A stretch of 54,864 nucleotides of DNA from a bacterium (GTDB taxonomy: Bacteria; Bacillota_I; Bacilli_A; RF39; UBA660), in contig JAUNMG010000007.1 of NCBI GenBank assembly GCA_030531905.1, positions 1 to 54,864 on the forward strand, given 5' to 3'. The first letter of the stretch is position 1; each line of letters begins with the position of its first letter. Of the stretch, positions 7,283-16,441 are shown in pieces. The translations under genes were made by a program, and so were the position numbers. The notes beneath the pieces are model-generated. The model did not search any database, was not told the origin of the DNA, and saw only the letters and a list, made by a program, of their open reading frames with translations.

Positions 7283-8218
7283 ATAATAAATATAAGAGGA
7301 TATAATCCTAAATCATTACATGATTTAAATCTAAGTAAGGAGTATGTTTTAGAACTACCAAGATATATAAAGAAAGGACAAAAGATAAGTATTCTTTCAG
7401 ATACAATGTTAAAAGCTATGTTTCAAAATGAAAATAGATTAAAGTATTCAGCTAAATTCTTATCATATTTCATAGATTTAGATTATGAAGTAATTTTAAA
7501 AAATATTTATCTAGCTAAAAATGAACTAGATAAAGAAAAAGAATCTAGTAAAGGTGAAAGATGTGACTATGTAGCAGTAATTGATAATACAAGTCTAAAT
7601 ATAGAAGTAAATAATAATAGTAGTTTAGAAATATTAGAAAGAAATATAGAGTATGCATATAGATTATATTCAAAAAAGATAAAAAGAGGAGAAAGAGAAT
7701 ATGATTATACTCAAGTAATTCAGTTTAATCTAAATAATTTTTCATTTAAAGGAAATGATAAAATAATAGATATTTATGGAGTAAAAAATGATAGTGACTT
7801 AACTCTAAGTGATAAGATAATATTTGTCCAAATATATGTACCAAACCTAAGAAAGAAATGGTATAATGAGGGTATAGAAAGCTTAAATGAAGCCGAGAAA
7901 TACATTTTGGCTTTAGTAGAAATGGACATAGAAAAACTAAAAAGCTTAGGAGGCGAAGAGTTAATGGAAGAATATGTAAAAGAAGCAGAAGAAGTAAGTT
8001 TTGAAGGCGGAGTAGGAGAGTCATACGATAAAGAGTGGGCTCTAAAAGATCAAGCCTACCGAGATGGAAAAGACGAAGGGAGAGAGGAAGGTATCTTAAC
8101 AGAAAAGCAAACTATTGCAAAATCAATGTTAGAAGATAATATACCAGTAGAGCAGATATCTAAATATACAAATTTATCTATTGATGAGGTTAATTTCTTA
8201 AAAATGGATAAAAAATAA
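7283..8218 (+). CDS. Rpn-type PD-(D/E)XK nuclease / transposase-like protein with degraded start codon
   Basis: Rpn / TIGR01784 family: SDTMLKAMFQNENRLKYSAKFLSYF, then LDKEKESSKGERCDYVAVID with the acidic core and LNIEVNN as the E-x-N/K strand of the PD-(D/E)XK fold. The C-terminal tail starts EEVSFEGGVGESYDKEW. Family members are multicopy nucleases that stimulate recombination. The first ATG in frame is at 7406, but 41 family-like codons precede it (IRGYNPKSLHDLNLSKEYVL and on). They start 8 bases after AAAGAGG at an ATA (7283); ATT at 7277 is another option. So either a non-canonical start is used or an ATG mutated to ATA. In the latter case the protein from 7406 lacks its N-terminus. Confidence 0.75.
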   Translation: MINIRGYNPKSLHDLNLSKEYVLELPRYIKKGQKISILSDTMLKAMFQNENRLKYSAKFLSYFIDLDYEVILKNIYLAKNELDKEKESSKGERCDYVAVIDNTSLNIEVNNNSSLEILERNIEYAYRLYSKKIKRGEREYDYTQVIQFNLNNFSFKGNDKIIDIYGVKNDSDLTLSDKIIFVQIYVPNLRKKWYNEGIESLNEAEKYILALVEMDIEKLKSLGGEELMEEYVKEAEEVSFEGGVGESYDKEWALKDQAYRDGKDEGREEGILTEKQTIAKSMLEDNIPVEQISKYTNLSIDEVNFLKMDKK

Positions 8219-8220
8219 AC

Positions 8221-8289
8221 TTAAGAAAAGATGTGGATATAAATCTAATAAGCAAATTAACTAAATTATCAAATTATGGAATAAATTAA
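8221..8289 (+). pseudogene. Remnant of a second Rpn C-terminal tail
   Basis: Two bases after the stop at 8218 a 22-codon stretch reads LRKDVDINLISKLTKLSNYG then IN and a stop. It aligns with the last helices of both Rpn copies (for example NLLKNKVDISIIVQSTGLS at 130-190). It has no start. It looks like a superseded 3' end left by recombination or tail replacement. Confidence 0.55.
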
Positions 8290-8301
8290 AACAATGAATT
8301 T

Positions 8302-8334
8302 AGTAGTCAATATATTGTGTTGACTACTTTCTTT
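8302..8334 (+). terminator. Intrinsic terminator upstream of dnaG
   Basis: AGTAGTCAA (8302-8310) / TTGACTACT (8320-8328) with a 9-base loop, then TTCTTTTCTT. Confidence 0.85.
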
Positions 8335-8397
8335 TCTTGAAAAAAATACAAGTTTATGTTATAAGAAATATAGTTATTTAGGAAAGGAGGTATTTTC

Positions 8398-10122
8398 ATG
8401 AATAATAATGATTTAACTAATGAAATTAGATCAAAAGTTGATATTGTTGATATCATAGGAGAAAGAATACCTCTTGTTTCTAAAGGAAAAAATTTCTTTG
8501 GAGTATGTCCTTTTCATGAAGATACAAACCCATCTATGAGTGTGTCTAGAGAAAAACAAATTTATCGTTGTTTTTCTTGTGGCGCTAGTGGTAATGTTTT
8601 TACTTTTTTAATGAATTATGAACATATGAATTTTAAAGAAGTTTTAAAATACTTAGGCGATAAAGTAGGGGTAAATACATCATTTATTTCTACTATAAAA
8701 ACAAGTAACAAGTTTGATAATTTTTATAAGGCTTATTCTCTTAGTCAAAAATACTTTCAAAATAATTTAAATTCTGTTGAAGGAAGAGTTGCTAGGAAAT
8801 ATTTAGAAAATCGTAGTATTAATGAAGATATTATTAAAGAGTTTGGAATTGGTTTATCTTTAGATAAATATGATGATTTAACTAAACTTTTACAAAATAA
8901 AAATTATGATTTAGCAACACTTAATAAAATAGGATTATCTTCAGATACTCATGATATATATGTAAATAGAATTATGTTTCCACTTCATGATCCATATGGT
9001 AATATTGTTGGTTTTTCAGGTAGAATTTATAACGGGGAAAAAGCTAATAAATATGTTAATACCAAAGAAACTATAATCTTTAAAAAGGGTGAATGCTTAT
9101 ATCATTATCATATAGCAAGAGATAGCGCAAGAACTAGTAAATGTGTAATAGTAATGGAAGGATTTATGGATGTTATAAGAACTTCTTCCATTGGAATTAA
9201 AAACACAGTAGCCATTATGGGAACAGCTTTAACTAAAGAACAAATAAAACTTATTAAAAGATTATCTAATAATGTTATTATCTGTTTAGATGGTGATGGC
9301 CCTGGAAGACACGCTGCTAAAAATATAGGTGAAGTTCTAAATGATGAAGGATTTAATGTCAAGATAGTTACTTTACCTGATCCAGATGATCCTGATACTT
9401 TTATTTTAAATAACGGAAAAGAACGTTTTGAAGCATTGATTGAAAATGCTTTAAATTATAGTGATTATAAAATACAGACTTTAAAAGAGAATGTTAATTT
9501 TCAAAGTGAAGAAGAATTATCTAATTATATAAATAATGTTTTAATAGAAACTTCTAAGATAGATGATGAGATACGAGTTGAAATAATTTTAAAAAAACTT
9601 GCAAAAGATTACAATATAGGGTATAATACACTCGAAAAAAGGTTTAATAATTTGAAAAAACCAAAAGAAGAAGCACCAAAGATTGAAAATATCAAAAAAA
9701 TCCGTAAAAGAAAAGATAAATATCAACAAGCAATGGAACAGATAATTAATTTTATGCTTAATAATTCCTGGGTAATTGAAATGGTAGACAAAGAACAAAT
9801 TATATATCCTACCAATGAGTTAAGACTTCTTGCCAGTGAAATTATTTACTACTTTAAAAAACACCAAGAGTTTATTTTGGCGGACTTTTTTACGTATTTA
9901 CAAGATAAACCTGATTTGTTAAAGCTACTTAATGATATTGTCTCAAATAATTATATTGAAACGGCCTCAAAAGACTCCTTATTTACTTATTTTAAAGTAA
10001 TGAGAAATTATAGTATGTCTAGGCAGATAGAAAGATTAGAAGAGAAAATGAGACAAGAACAAGATCCTGATAGACAGGCTTTGGTAGTAGAACAGATTAG
10101 AAAGCTAAAGTTAGGAGAATAG
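8398..10122 (+). CDS. dnaG: DNA primase DnaG
   Basis: 574 residues. The N-terminal CHC2 zinc ribbon has ligands C37, H40, C58 and C61 ([11 protein letters not shown] ... [11 protein letters not shown]). The catalytic core shows [17 protein letters not shown]. The Toprim domain follows with [11 protein letters not shown] (catalytic Glu) and [12 protein letters not shown] (DxD-type metal site). The C-terminal helicase-interaction domain is short and Lys-rich. DnaG makes RNA primers at the fork and docks on the DnaB-type helicase (DnaC in Bacillus). ATG 8398 follows GGAAAGGAGG. First gene of the dnaG-rpoD-trmK macromolecular-synthesis operon, with 2 bp before rpoD. Confidence 0.97.
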   Translation: MNNNDLTNEIRSKVDIVDIIGERIPLVSKGKNFFGVCPFHEDTNPSMSVSREKQIYRCFSCGASGNVFTFLMNYEHMNFKEVLKYLGDKVGVNTSFISTIKTSNKFDNFYKAYSLSQKYFQNNLNSVEGRVARKYLENRSINEDIIKEFGIGLSLDKYDDLTKLLQNKNYDLATLNKIGLSSDTHDIYVNRIMFPLHDPYGNIVGFSGRIYNGEKANKYVNTKETIIFKKGECLYHYHIARDSARTSKCVIVMEGFMDVIRTSSIGIKNTVAIMGTALTKEQIKLIKRLSNNVIICLDGDGPGRHAAKNIGEVLNDEGFNVKIVTLPDPDDPDTFILNNGKERFEALIENALNYSDYKIQTLKENVNFQSEEELSNYINNVLIETSKIDDEIRVEIILKKLAKDYNIGYNTLEKRFNNLKKPKEEAPKIENIKKIRKRKDKYQQAMEQIINFMLNNSWVIEMVDKEQIIYPTNELRLLASEIIYYFKKHQEFILADFFTYLQDKPDLLKLLNDIVSNNYIETASKDSLFTYFKVMRNYSMSRQIERLEEKMRQEQDPDRQALVVEQIRKLKLGE

Positions 10123-10124
10123 AT

Positions 10125-11216
10125 ATGGTTGGAGAAATTAAAACACTAGATGAAAGAAAAAAAAGATTAATTGCCTTAGGTAAAAAACAAGGATTTGTTA
10201 CATATGAACAATTAGCAGATGAATTAAAAGGATTAGATGTAGATAGCGATTCACTAGATGATTTATATAATGCTTTAACAGAAGCAGAAATTGAAATTGT
10301 TTCTGAAGATGGTAGTGATGATGCTAGTGGAGAAGAAATCACAGATACAGTTCAAGTTGAAGATTTAACAATGTCTAAAGATATCAAAATTAATGATCCT
10401 GTTAGAATGTATTTAAAAGAAATTGGACGTATTAACTTGTTAACTTCAGATGAAGAATTTGAGTATGCAAAACGTGCTGAAGAAGGAGATGAAGAAGCTA
10501 AAAGAATGCTTGCTGAATCTAACCTTCGTTTAGTTGTATCTATTGCTAAACGTTATGTAGGACGTGGAATGTTATTTCTAGATTTAATTCAAGAAGGAAA
10601 TATTGGACTTATGAAAGCTGTAGATAAATTTGATCCAACTAAAGGTTATAAATTTTCAACATATGCAACTTGGTGGATAAGACAAGCTATCACTCGTGCA
10701 ATTGCTGATCAAGCAAGAACAATTCGTGTACCAGTTCATATGGTTGAAACAATTAATAAACTTGCTCGTGTTCAACGTCAATTAACTCAAGATTTAAACC
10801 GTGAACCAACAGATGAAGAAATAGCTAAGAAGTTAGGAATTACTGTTGAAAAGGTTCGTGAAGTATATAAAATTAGTCAAGATCCAGTATCTTTAGAAAC
10901 ACCAATTGGTGAAGAAGAAGATTCACATTTAGGAGATTTCGTACCAGATGAAAGAGATTTAGGACCAGAAGAATATACAACAGTTGAAATGCTAAAAGAA
11001 GAATTAGCAGGTGTATTATTAACTTTAACTGATCGTGAAGAAAAAGTTTTACGCTTACGTTTTGGACTTGATGATGGACAATGTAGAACTCTAGAAGAAG
11101 TAGGACAAATCTTCGGAGTTACTCGTGAACGTATCAGACAAATTGAAGCTAAAGCACTTCGTAAATTAAGACATCCATCTCGTTCTAGAAAACTAAAGGA
11201 TTTCTTAACAGACTAA
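10125..11216 (+). CDS. rpoD: Primary sigma factor RpoD (SigA)
   Basis: 363 residues, all primary sigma regions present: an N-terminal 1.1-like helix bundle ([14 protein letters not shown]), region 1.2 ([16 protein letters not shown]), region 2 ([27 protein letters not shown], then [21 protein letters not shown]), region 3 ([13 protein letters not shown]) and region 4 ([16 protein letters not shown] ... [18 protein letters not shown]). Length and order match Bacillus SigA (371 aa). It follows dnaG by 2 bp and its stop overlaps the trmK start by one base. It is the reference for judging the divergent sigma-like genes at 25-29 kb. Fewer A-ending codons and more CGT codons than neighbours suggest high expression. 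Confidence 0.97.
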   Translation: MVGEIKTLDERKKRLIALGKKQGFVTYEQLADELKGLDVDSDSLDDLYNALTEAEIEIVSEDGSDDASGEEITDTVQVEDLTMSKDIKINDPVRMYLKEIGRINLLTSDEEFEYAKRAEEGDEEAKRMLAESNLRLVVSIAKRYVGRGMLFLDLIQEGNIGLMKAVDKFDPTKGYKFSTYATWWIRQAITRAIADQARTIRVPVHMVETINKLARVQRQLTQDLNREPTDEEIAKKLGITVEKVREVYKISQDPVSLETPIGEEEDSHLGDFVPDERDLGPEEYTTVEMLKEELAGVLLTLTDREEKVLRLRFGLDDGQCRTLEEVGQIFGVTRERIRQIEAKALRKLRHPSRSRKLKDFLTD

Positions 11217-11881
11217 TGAAAATAAATGATAGACTTAAAAAAATAGGGGATTTAGTGGATGCTAATTCCCTATGTTTGGATATAGGGTGTGATCATGCTT
11301 TATTAGATATTTATCTAGTAAAAGAAAAAAATCAACAGAAAGCAATTGCGTCAGATATTGCTTTAGGACCACTTGAAAAAGCAAATGAAAACATTAAAAA
11401 ATATAGAGTAGAAGATAAAGTTATTACTCGTTTAGGCAATGGACTTGATACATATACAGATGATATTGATACAGCAATAGCATCAGGTATGGGTGGACGT
11501 ACAATTATTGGTATATTTAAAAATAATTTAAAAATAACTAAAAAATTAAACCAGATAATAGTGTCCCCAAATAATTACCAGAAAGATGTTCGAAAATTTT
11601 TTACAAGTATTGGTTTTTATATAGAAGATGAAGAATTAGTTAAAGATGGAAAATATATATATCAAATCATAAAATTAAAAAAGGGAAGGAAAAGATATTC
11701 AAAAAAAGAAATGTTTTTTGGACCTGTTTTACTTACTAAGAAAAACAAACTATTTAAAGATTATTTTACTAGAGAATTAACATCTAGAAAAATAATGATA
11801 GATTTACTTCCTAAAAATTATAGATTAAAAAAATACCTAACAAAAAAAGAAATAACTATGATAGAAAAAGAACTTTCATAG
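11216..11881 (+). CDS. trmK: tRNA (adenine22-N1)-methyltransferase TrmK
   Basis: 221 residues, class I SAM-dependent methyltransferase: the motif I equivalent LCLDIGCDHALLDIYL near residue 18, ASDIALGPLEKA, GNGLDTYTDDIDTAIASGMGGRTI, and IIVSPNNYQKDVRKF as the catalytic-region motif of the TrmK family. It methylates A22 of bacterial tRNAs such as tRNA-Ser. Third gene of the operon, start codon overlapping the rpoD stop (TAATG), as in other Firmicutes. The C-terminal helical coiled region is Lys-rich. Confidence 0.93.
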   Translation: MKINDRLKKIGDLVDANSLCLDIGCDHALLDIYLVKEKNQQKAIASDIALGPLEKANENIKKYRVEDKVITRLGNGLDTYTDDIDTAIASGMGGRTIIGIFKNNLKITKKLNQIIVSPNNYQKDVRKFFTSIGFYIEDEELVKDGKYIYQIIKLKKGRKRYSKKEMFFGPVLLTKKNKLFKDYFTRELTSRKIMIDLLPKNYRLKKYLTKKEITMIEKELS

Positions 11882-11892
11882 TTATTTTTTTT
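11851..11892. terminator. Bidirectional terminator between trmK and a convergent gene
   Basis: AATAACTATGA (11851-11861) / TCATAGTTATT (11876-11886), 14-base loop, T-run after it. It overlaps both coding ends. Confidence 0.8.
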
Positions 11893-12244
11893 CTTTATTA
11901 ATACCAATCATACTACCAAGTACTGTAGTTATTATAAAAATTAGATAATATAAGATAAGTCTTAATTTAAAGTATGGTCTAAAAAATATTAGTGATATTA
12001 CTAAGAAAATAGCGACTATCAAACTACCAAGTTTGAATCCTTCAAGATAACCTTTTTTATCTGTCTTTTTCCCTAAATTATAACTTGACATAAATAAAAT
12101 TAATAAAATTAGAAGTGGTCTTAAATACTTTACCAAATTACTACTTATAATATCAAAATAATAAAATGTTGATACTATTAATAAACCTACAAATATTGAG
12201 ATTAAAGTGGCTATTAATTGTTTTGAAAATGATTTAATATCCAT
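11882..12244 (-). CDS. TIGR04086-type (DUF3792, YrzE-like) membrane protein
   Basis: 120 residues, four predicted membrane helices (LIATLISIFVGLLIVSTFYY, LLILLILFMSSYNLGKK, LGSLIVAIFLVISLIFF, LILYYLIFIITTVLGSMIG). The GKKTDKKGYLEGFKLG loop between helices 2 and 3 is the recognisable part of the TIGR04086 / YrzE family, found next to yajC/sec genes or alone in spore-forming Firmicutes. Function is unknown. The ATG at 12244 follows TGGAGGAAC; the ORF extends 19 codons upstream without support. Confidence 0.7.
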   Translation of the reverse strand: MDIKSFSKQLIATLISIFVGLLIVSTFYYFDIISSNLVKYLRPLLILLILFMSSYNLGKKTDKKGYLEGFKLGSLIVAIFLVISLIFFRPYFKLRLILYYLIFIITTVLGSMIGINKEKK

Positions 12245-12322
12245 GTAATGTTCCTCCAGTAAAACATATGATGATGTATAAAAAAATATACCATTAATCA
12301 TAATAAGATTAGAGGTGAAGAT

Positions 12323-12961
12323 ATGGACGTTTTAATAGTTTTGTTTAGAACCTTACTTTTCTATGTAATCATTACGGTAGTTTATCGTTTTATGGGAAAA
12401 AGAGAAGTAGGAGAATTATCAATAATGGATTTAATTGTCTCAATTTTAATAGCAGAACTTGCAGCTATTGCGATAGATAAATATAAATCAAATCTTTTAA
12501 TAACAATAATACCTATATGTGTCTTAGTTCTTGTTCAAATAGTAATTGCCAAAATATCCTTAAAAAGTCCTAATGTTCGTGAGAAAATAGAAGGAGTTCC
12601 ATCAGTTATCATTAATAGAGGAAAAATTAATTTTAAAGAAATGTTAAAACAAAGATATAATTTAGATGATTTATTAACTCAACTTAGAGAAAAAGGTATT
12701 AGATCAATTGATGAAGTTGATTATGCAATATTAGAAACTAGTGGTAAATTATCAGTATTTGAAAAAGGAAATAATAAGAATTTTCCACTACCAGTTATCT
12801 TAGATGGAGAAATAGATTATGAAACTTTAGCTCAAATCAAAAAAGATGAACAATGGTTAGATAAAGTTTTAAAAGAAAGAAATCTTGTTCTTGATAATGT
12901 TTTTTATGCCTTTTATAAAGATAAAAATTTATTTATAATTGAAAAAGAAACTGTTAAATAG
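12323..12961 (+). CDS. YetF-family (DUF421) membrane protein
   Basis: 212 residues. Three N-terminal transmembrane helices with RFMGKREVGELSIMDLIVSI, the hallmark of the YetF/YdfR (DUF421) family, followed by two small cytoplasmic subdomains (GVPSVIINRGKINFKEM; VDYAILETSGKLSVF). Members are common in spore formers, some in spore inner membranes with a link to germination receptors; several paralogues per genome are normal. ATG 12323 follows AGAGGTGAAG. Divergent from the YrzE-like gene. Confidence 0.85.
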   Translation: MDVLIVLFRTLLFYVIITVVYRFMGKREVGELSIMDLIVSILIAELAAIAIDKYKSNLLITIIPICVLVLVQIVIAKISLKSPNVREKIEGVPSVIINRGKINFKEMLKQRYNLDDLLTQLREKGIRSIDEVDYAILETSGKLSVFEKGNNKNFPLPVILDGEIDYETLAQIKKDEQWLDKVLKERNLVLDNVFYAFYKDKNLFIIEKETVK

Positions 12962-13009
12962 ACAAATTTCTTAAAAAAGAACACCTATAATAGTTATGGG
13001 TGATTTTTT

Positions 13010-14179
13010 ATGAAAACTAAAATTTTAGTACTATTTGTCTTTTTATTAGTAGCGTATCTTTTTTTTATTCCTGTAAAAGACTATGAAAGAAAAGCTTCAA
13101 AAAAAGAAGAAAAAAGGGCAGTATTTATAAGTTATATGGAACTTCAAAAATACTTAAAAGGTAAAGATGAAAAAACAGCTAAAGCTAATATTAATAAGAT
13201 GATTTCTGCTTTAAAAAGTAATAAATTTAATATGATTATTCTTCAGGTAAGAAGTTTTTCTGATGCTATATATGAATCACAATATTTTCCTTGGAGTATG
13301 GTAATATCAGAAAATGAAGGAGAAGCTTATCACTTTGATGTTTTAGCTTATTTTATTGAAATGTCCCATAAGAATAATTTAGAATTACATGCTTGGATTA
13401 ACCCTTATAGAATTAGAACTAATAATGATGTTAGTACTATAACTGTTAAAAATCCCGCTTATAATCTTTTAGAAACAAATGATGTTGATATAAGTGATAA
13501 TGGGATTTATTATAATCCAGCATCTAGTAATGTTCAAAAACTAATTTTAGATGGTATAGAAGAAATTTTAGAAAACTATCAAGTAGATGGAATTCATTTT
13601 GATGATTATTTTTATCCTAATTTAGATATAGATAATGAAAATTATTTAGAATATTCTAAACACAATGATATTTCTAAAGATAAATATCATTTATTAATGG
13701 TTAATAATTTAGTAAAAGAAACTCACAAATTAACTAAAAAACATCATGTTGTATTTGGTATTTCTCCAGAAGGAAATATAGAAAATAACTATTCTAAAAA
13801 TCAAGCAGATGTATATACATGGGCTAAAAGTAATGAGTATGTTGATTATTTAATGCCTCAAATTTACTATGGATTTCAAAATGAAGCAGCTCCTTTTTAT
13901 AATGTTTTGAAAAAATGGGATAACCTAGTAAAGGAAAGTGATGTAAAAATCTTACCAGCACTTGCTTTTTACAAAAGTAATCAAGAAGATTTATATGCCA
14001 AAAATGGTAAATATGAATGGATAGAAAATGATGATATTATCATGAGACAAGTTCTTTTAAGCAGAAATATGCAAAGTTATGCAGGATTTGCTTTATTTAG
14101 GTATGATTCTATTTTTAAAGAAGAAGTGACAGAAGTTGTCAATAGTGAAATAAAAAATTTAAAAAAGATAATGGATTAG
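13010..14179 (+). CDS. Secreted family-10-like glycosyl hydrolase (GHL10 / DUF187, YngK-like)
   Basis: 389 residues: signal peptide or N-terminal anchor (ILVLFVFLLVAYLFFIP), then a TIM-barrel of the GHL10 family (PF02638). Marks: RAVFISYMEL near the start, INKMISALKSNKFNMIILQV, LELHAWINPYRI, YQVDGIHFDDYFYP (acidic catalytic-region strand) and YVDYLMPQIYYGF. Known members act on cell-wall or extracellular polysaccharide; exact substrate unknown. No lipobox Cys is seen. The GGTGATTTTT ATG start gives the correct signal peptide. Followed after 33 bp by two pseudopilin genes, so one surface-assembly transcript is possible. Confidence 0.85.
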   Translation: MKTKILVLFVFLLVAYLFFIPVKDYERKASKKEEKRAVFISYMELQKYLKGKDEKTAKANINKMISALKSNKFNMIILQVRSFSDAIYESQYFPWSMVISENEGEAYHFDVLAYFIEMSHKNNLELHAWINPYRIRTNNDVSTITVKNPAYNLLETNDVDISDNGIYYNPASSNVQKLILDGIEEILENYQVDGIHFDDYFYPNLDIDNENYLEYSKHNDISKDKYHLLMVNNLVKETHKLTKKHHVVFGISPEGNIENNYSKNQADVYTWAKSNEYVDYLMPQIYYGFQNEAAPFYNVLKKWDNLVKESDVKILPALAFYKSNQEDLYAKNGKYEWIENDDIIMRQVLLSRNMQSYAGFALFRYDSIFKEEVTEVVNSEIKNLKKIMD

Positions 14180-14212
14180 AAATGTTTATGCTATAATTAA
14201 TTTGGTGATTAT

Positions 14213-14689
14213 ATGAATAATAAAGGTTTTACATTGGTAGAGTTACTTGCTACTATATCATTACTTGCTGTTTTAATGATGATAGCGGTACCTAATATTA
14301 TTGGAGTTGTTAATAGAAATAAAAACAAAACATATGTTGAGGATGCTAAAAAATTAGTTGCTCTTGCTGAATATAAGGTTAGATCAGATCCAGCTAATAA
14401 GCCAACAAATAAGGATATCTTTTGTTTTTCAATGAAAACTTTAGGAGAAGCAGAATTTGATACAACCGCTCCGAATGGTGGAAAATATGATGCTGATAAG
14501 TCTTATGTAAAAGTTACAAAAGGTGAAGATAATGCCTTACAATATAGTGTAGTGTTAGCAGAAGATAAGGATGGAAAATTTATTGGTATATTGAATGAAA
14601 CATTAGCTGATAATCTATATAAAGATAATGATATTGTCTCATTAATTACGTCTGGAAATGTTAGTGAATGTAGTGGGGTAAAAAAATAA
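14213..14689 (+). CDS. Type IV prepilin-like protein (pseudopilin) 1
   Basis: 158 residues. The start NNKGFTLVELLATISLLAVLM is a type III prepilin signal: cleavage after Gly, mature Phe1 and Glu5, then a hydrophobic helix. The C-terminal part is a small soluble domain with two Cys (FCFSMKT and SECSGVKK) that could pair. Processing would need the prepilin peptidase at 37865-38629, and assembly the PilC-type protein at 36410-37855. ATG follows GGTGATTAT. Paired with a second pseudopilin 70 bp downstream. Confidence 0.88.
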   Translation: MNNKGFTLVELLATISLLAVLMMIAVPNIIGVVNRNKNKTYVEDAKKLVALAEYKVRSDPANKPTNKDIFCFSMKTLGEAEFDTTAPNGGKYDADKSYVKVTKGEDNALQYSVVLAEDKDGKFIGILNETLADNLYKDNDIVSLITSGNVSECSGVKK

Positions 14690-14759
14690 TATTATATTAC
14701 TTGATAAATGAAAATATATGTGATAATATTTAATTATATTGAAAATAGGAGTGGTACTA

Positions 14760-15314
14760 ATGAGTATTAAAAAACTAATGAGTATTAAAAAAAATAATAA
14801 AGGTTTTACATTAATTGAATTATTAGCAGTAATAGTTATTTTAGGAGTTTTAATGATTATAGCAGTGCCAATGGTAACAAAATACATAAAGCAAGCAAAA
14901 CAAGATGCTTTTGTTGATACAGCTAAGGCATATATTAATTCAGCAAGATATGGTTACCTAAATGGTGATTATACAAATCCAGAAGACCCTAAAGGTAATT
15001 GCGATACGCTAGATTCTGGAACTGGTGGTACAATTTATATAAAATTCAGATATATTGAGGTTGACAAAACAGGTGGAAAATCATCTTTTAATAAAACAAT
15101 AGAACAAGATAAAAGCTACGTTAAAATAAAATCTACGGAAAATGGTCAGTATATATATTCGGTATATATGATAGATGATGGTGGTAATGCTATAAATGAA
15201 ACTGAGGAGAAAAATTTAACTAGAACAAGCGTTGTAACTAATGGAACTTCAAATATTGTTCCAGCTTCTGCATGCAAACATGATACTTACGATTACTTAC
15301 CTAAACAATCATAA
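14760..15314 (+). CDS. Type IV prepilin-like protein (pseudopilin) 2
   Basis: 184 residues from ATG 14760 (after ATAGGAGTGG). The sequence ATGAGTATTAAAAA is repeated 18 bp later, so a second in-frame start at 14778 exists and either may be used. The prepilin signal is NNKGFTLIELLAVIVILGVLM with Glu5, followed by VPMVTKYIKQAKQDAF. The globular part has Cys in GNCDTLDSG and ASACKHDTYD. ComGC-like in its N-terminus but longer than ComGC. Function (pilus, competence or secretion) cannot be decided here because no assembly ATPase is in the window. Confidence 0.88.
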   Translation: MSIKKLMSIKKNNKGFTLIELLAVIVILGVLMIIAVPMVTKYIKQAKQDAFVDTAKAYINSARYGYLNGDYTNPEDPKGNCDTLDSGTGGTIYIKFRYIEVDKTGGKSSFNKTIEQDKSYVKIKSTENGQYIYSVYMIDDGGNAINETEEKNLTRTSVVTNGTSNIVPASACKHDTYDYLPKQS

Positions 15315-15322
15315 AAAGCAAG

Positions 15323-15347
15323 AACTTAGATTTTTCTAAGTTTTTCT
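15323..15347 (+). terminator. Intrinsic terminator after the pseudopilins
   Basis: AACTTAGA / TCTAAGTT stem with TTTT loop, then TTTCTT. Confidence 0.8.
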
Positions 15348-15394
15348 TATGCAAAAATATAAATTTATGTTATCCTATTGATAGGAGTGATTTT

Positions 15395-16279
15395 ATGAAT
15401 GATACATTGTTAATTGGTAGCCATGTTGCCTATAAAAAAGATAGTCAAATACTAGGAAGTCTAGAAGAAGCATTAAGTTATGGTGAAACAACCTTTATGT
15501 TTTATACAGGAGCTCCTCAAAATACCATGAGAAGTCCAATTAATGAAGAACTAGTTGAAAAAGCAAAACAAAAAATGAAAGAAAATAATATAGATTATAG
15601 TAAAGTAGTAGTTCATGCCCCATATATAATTAATTTAGCTAATAACACATCAGAGGAAAAATATAATTTTTCAATTAATTTTTTGAAAGAAGAAGTATCA
15701 CGTTGCGAGAAACTTGGAATTAAATATATGGTTTTACATCCAGGAAGTCATGTAGGTCTTGGAGTAGATGTTGGTATAAAAAATATCATTGATGGCTTAA
15801 ATCAAATACTTGTAGACACTTCTGTTACAATTCTTTTAGAAACAATGGCAGGTAAGGGCAGTGAAATAGGTGTTAATTTTCAAGAAATAAAAAAAATAAT
15901 TACTGGTGTTAAAAATAAAAAAAATATTGGTGTGTGCCTAGATACATGTCATTTAAATGATGCTGGATATGACGTTAAAAACTTTGATACGTTACTTGAT
16001 TATTTTGATGAAGTAGTGGGATTAGAATTCGTAAAATGTATTCATATAAATGATAGTAAAAATGAAATGTCTTCTCATAAAGATAGACATGAAAATATTG
16101 GATTTGGAACAATTGGATTTGATAGTTTAATAAAAATAATTTACAATGAAAGACTAAAAGATATTCCTAAAATTTTAGAAACACCATATGTAGGAAAAGA
16201 ATCTCCTTACAAATTAGAAATAGATATGATAAGAAATAAAACATTTGATTCCAAATTAAAAGAAAAATTAGAAAAATAA
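15395..16279 (+). CDS. nfo: Endonuclease IV (AP endonuclease)
   Basis: 294 residues, the usual Nfo length. The three-zinc-site ligands are all visible: GSHVAYK near the start, VVHAPY, VLHPGSHVG, LLETMAGKG, CLDTCHLNDAGYD and CIHINDSKNEMSSHKDRHENIGFG. It cuts 5' to abasic sites in base excision repair. ATG 15395 follows ATAGGAGTG. Single-gene unit bounded by terminators on both sides. Confidence 0.96.
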   Translation: MNDTLLIGSHVAYKKDSQILGSLEEALSYGETTFMFYTGAPQNTMRSPINEELVEKAKQKMKENNIDYSKVVVHAPYIINLANNTSEEKYNFSINFLKEEVSRCEKLGIKYMVLHPGSHVGLGVDVGIKNIIDGLNQILVDTSVTILLETMAGKGSEIGVNFQEIKKIITGVKNKKNIGVCLDTCHLNDAGYDVKNFDTLLDYFDEVVGLEFVKCIHINDSKNEMSSHKDRHENIGFGTIGFDSLIKIIYNERLKDIPKILETPYVGKESPYKLEIDMIRNKTFDSKLKEKLEK

Positions 16280-16288
16280 AAATTTATG

Positions 16289-16318
16289 GAAGCGTATAAA
16301 ATAACGCTTCTTTTTTTT
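16289..16318 (+). terminator. Intrinsic terminator after nfo
   Basis: GAAGCGT (16289-16295) / ACGCTTC (16304-16310), then eight T. Confidence 0.88.
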
Positions 16319-16370
16319 GTCAAATATGTGTAAATAACAAAAAAAACTTAAAAAAAGTTAATTTCTTAAT

Positions 16371-16433
16371 TTACAAAGACTGGTAGTTAGAGTAATATAT
16401 AATTAACCAGTGGTAGAAAGTGGTGGAAAGTGG
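16371..16433 (+). promoter_or_regulatory. mraZ promoter and MraZ operator (three 10-bp-spaced repeats)
   Basis: TTACAA (16371-16376), a 16-bp spacer and TAATAT (16393-16398) form a likely promoter. AGTGG occurs at 16409, 16419 and 16429, exactly 10 bp apart. The last two fit the AAAGTGK-N3-AAAGTGK MraZ box described in mycoplasmas and correspond to the TGGG-type repeats of other bacteria. The third repeat merges with the GGGGG ribosome binding site of mraZ. Confidence 0.75.
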
Positions 16434-16441
16434 GGGATTAT

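Noticed and set aside
7746..8024. 92-codon minus-strand ORF antisense to the Rpn gene
   Set aside because: Leu-rich product typical of reading Lys/Glu-rich coding DNA backwards; no ribosome binding site.
9108..10342. Minus-strand ORFs in dnaG and rpoD
   Set aside because: Frame shadows of well-identified genes, no start signals.
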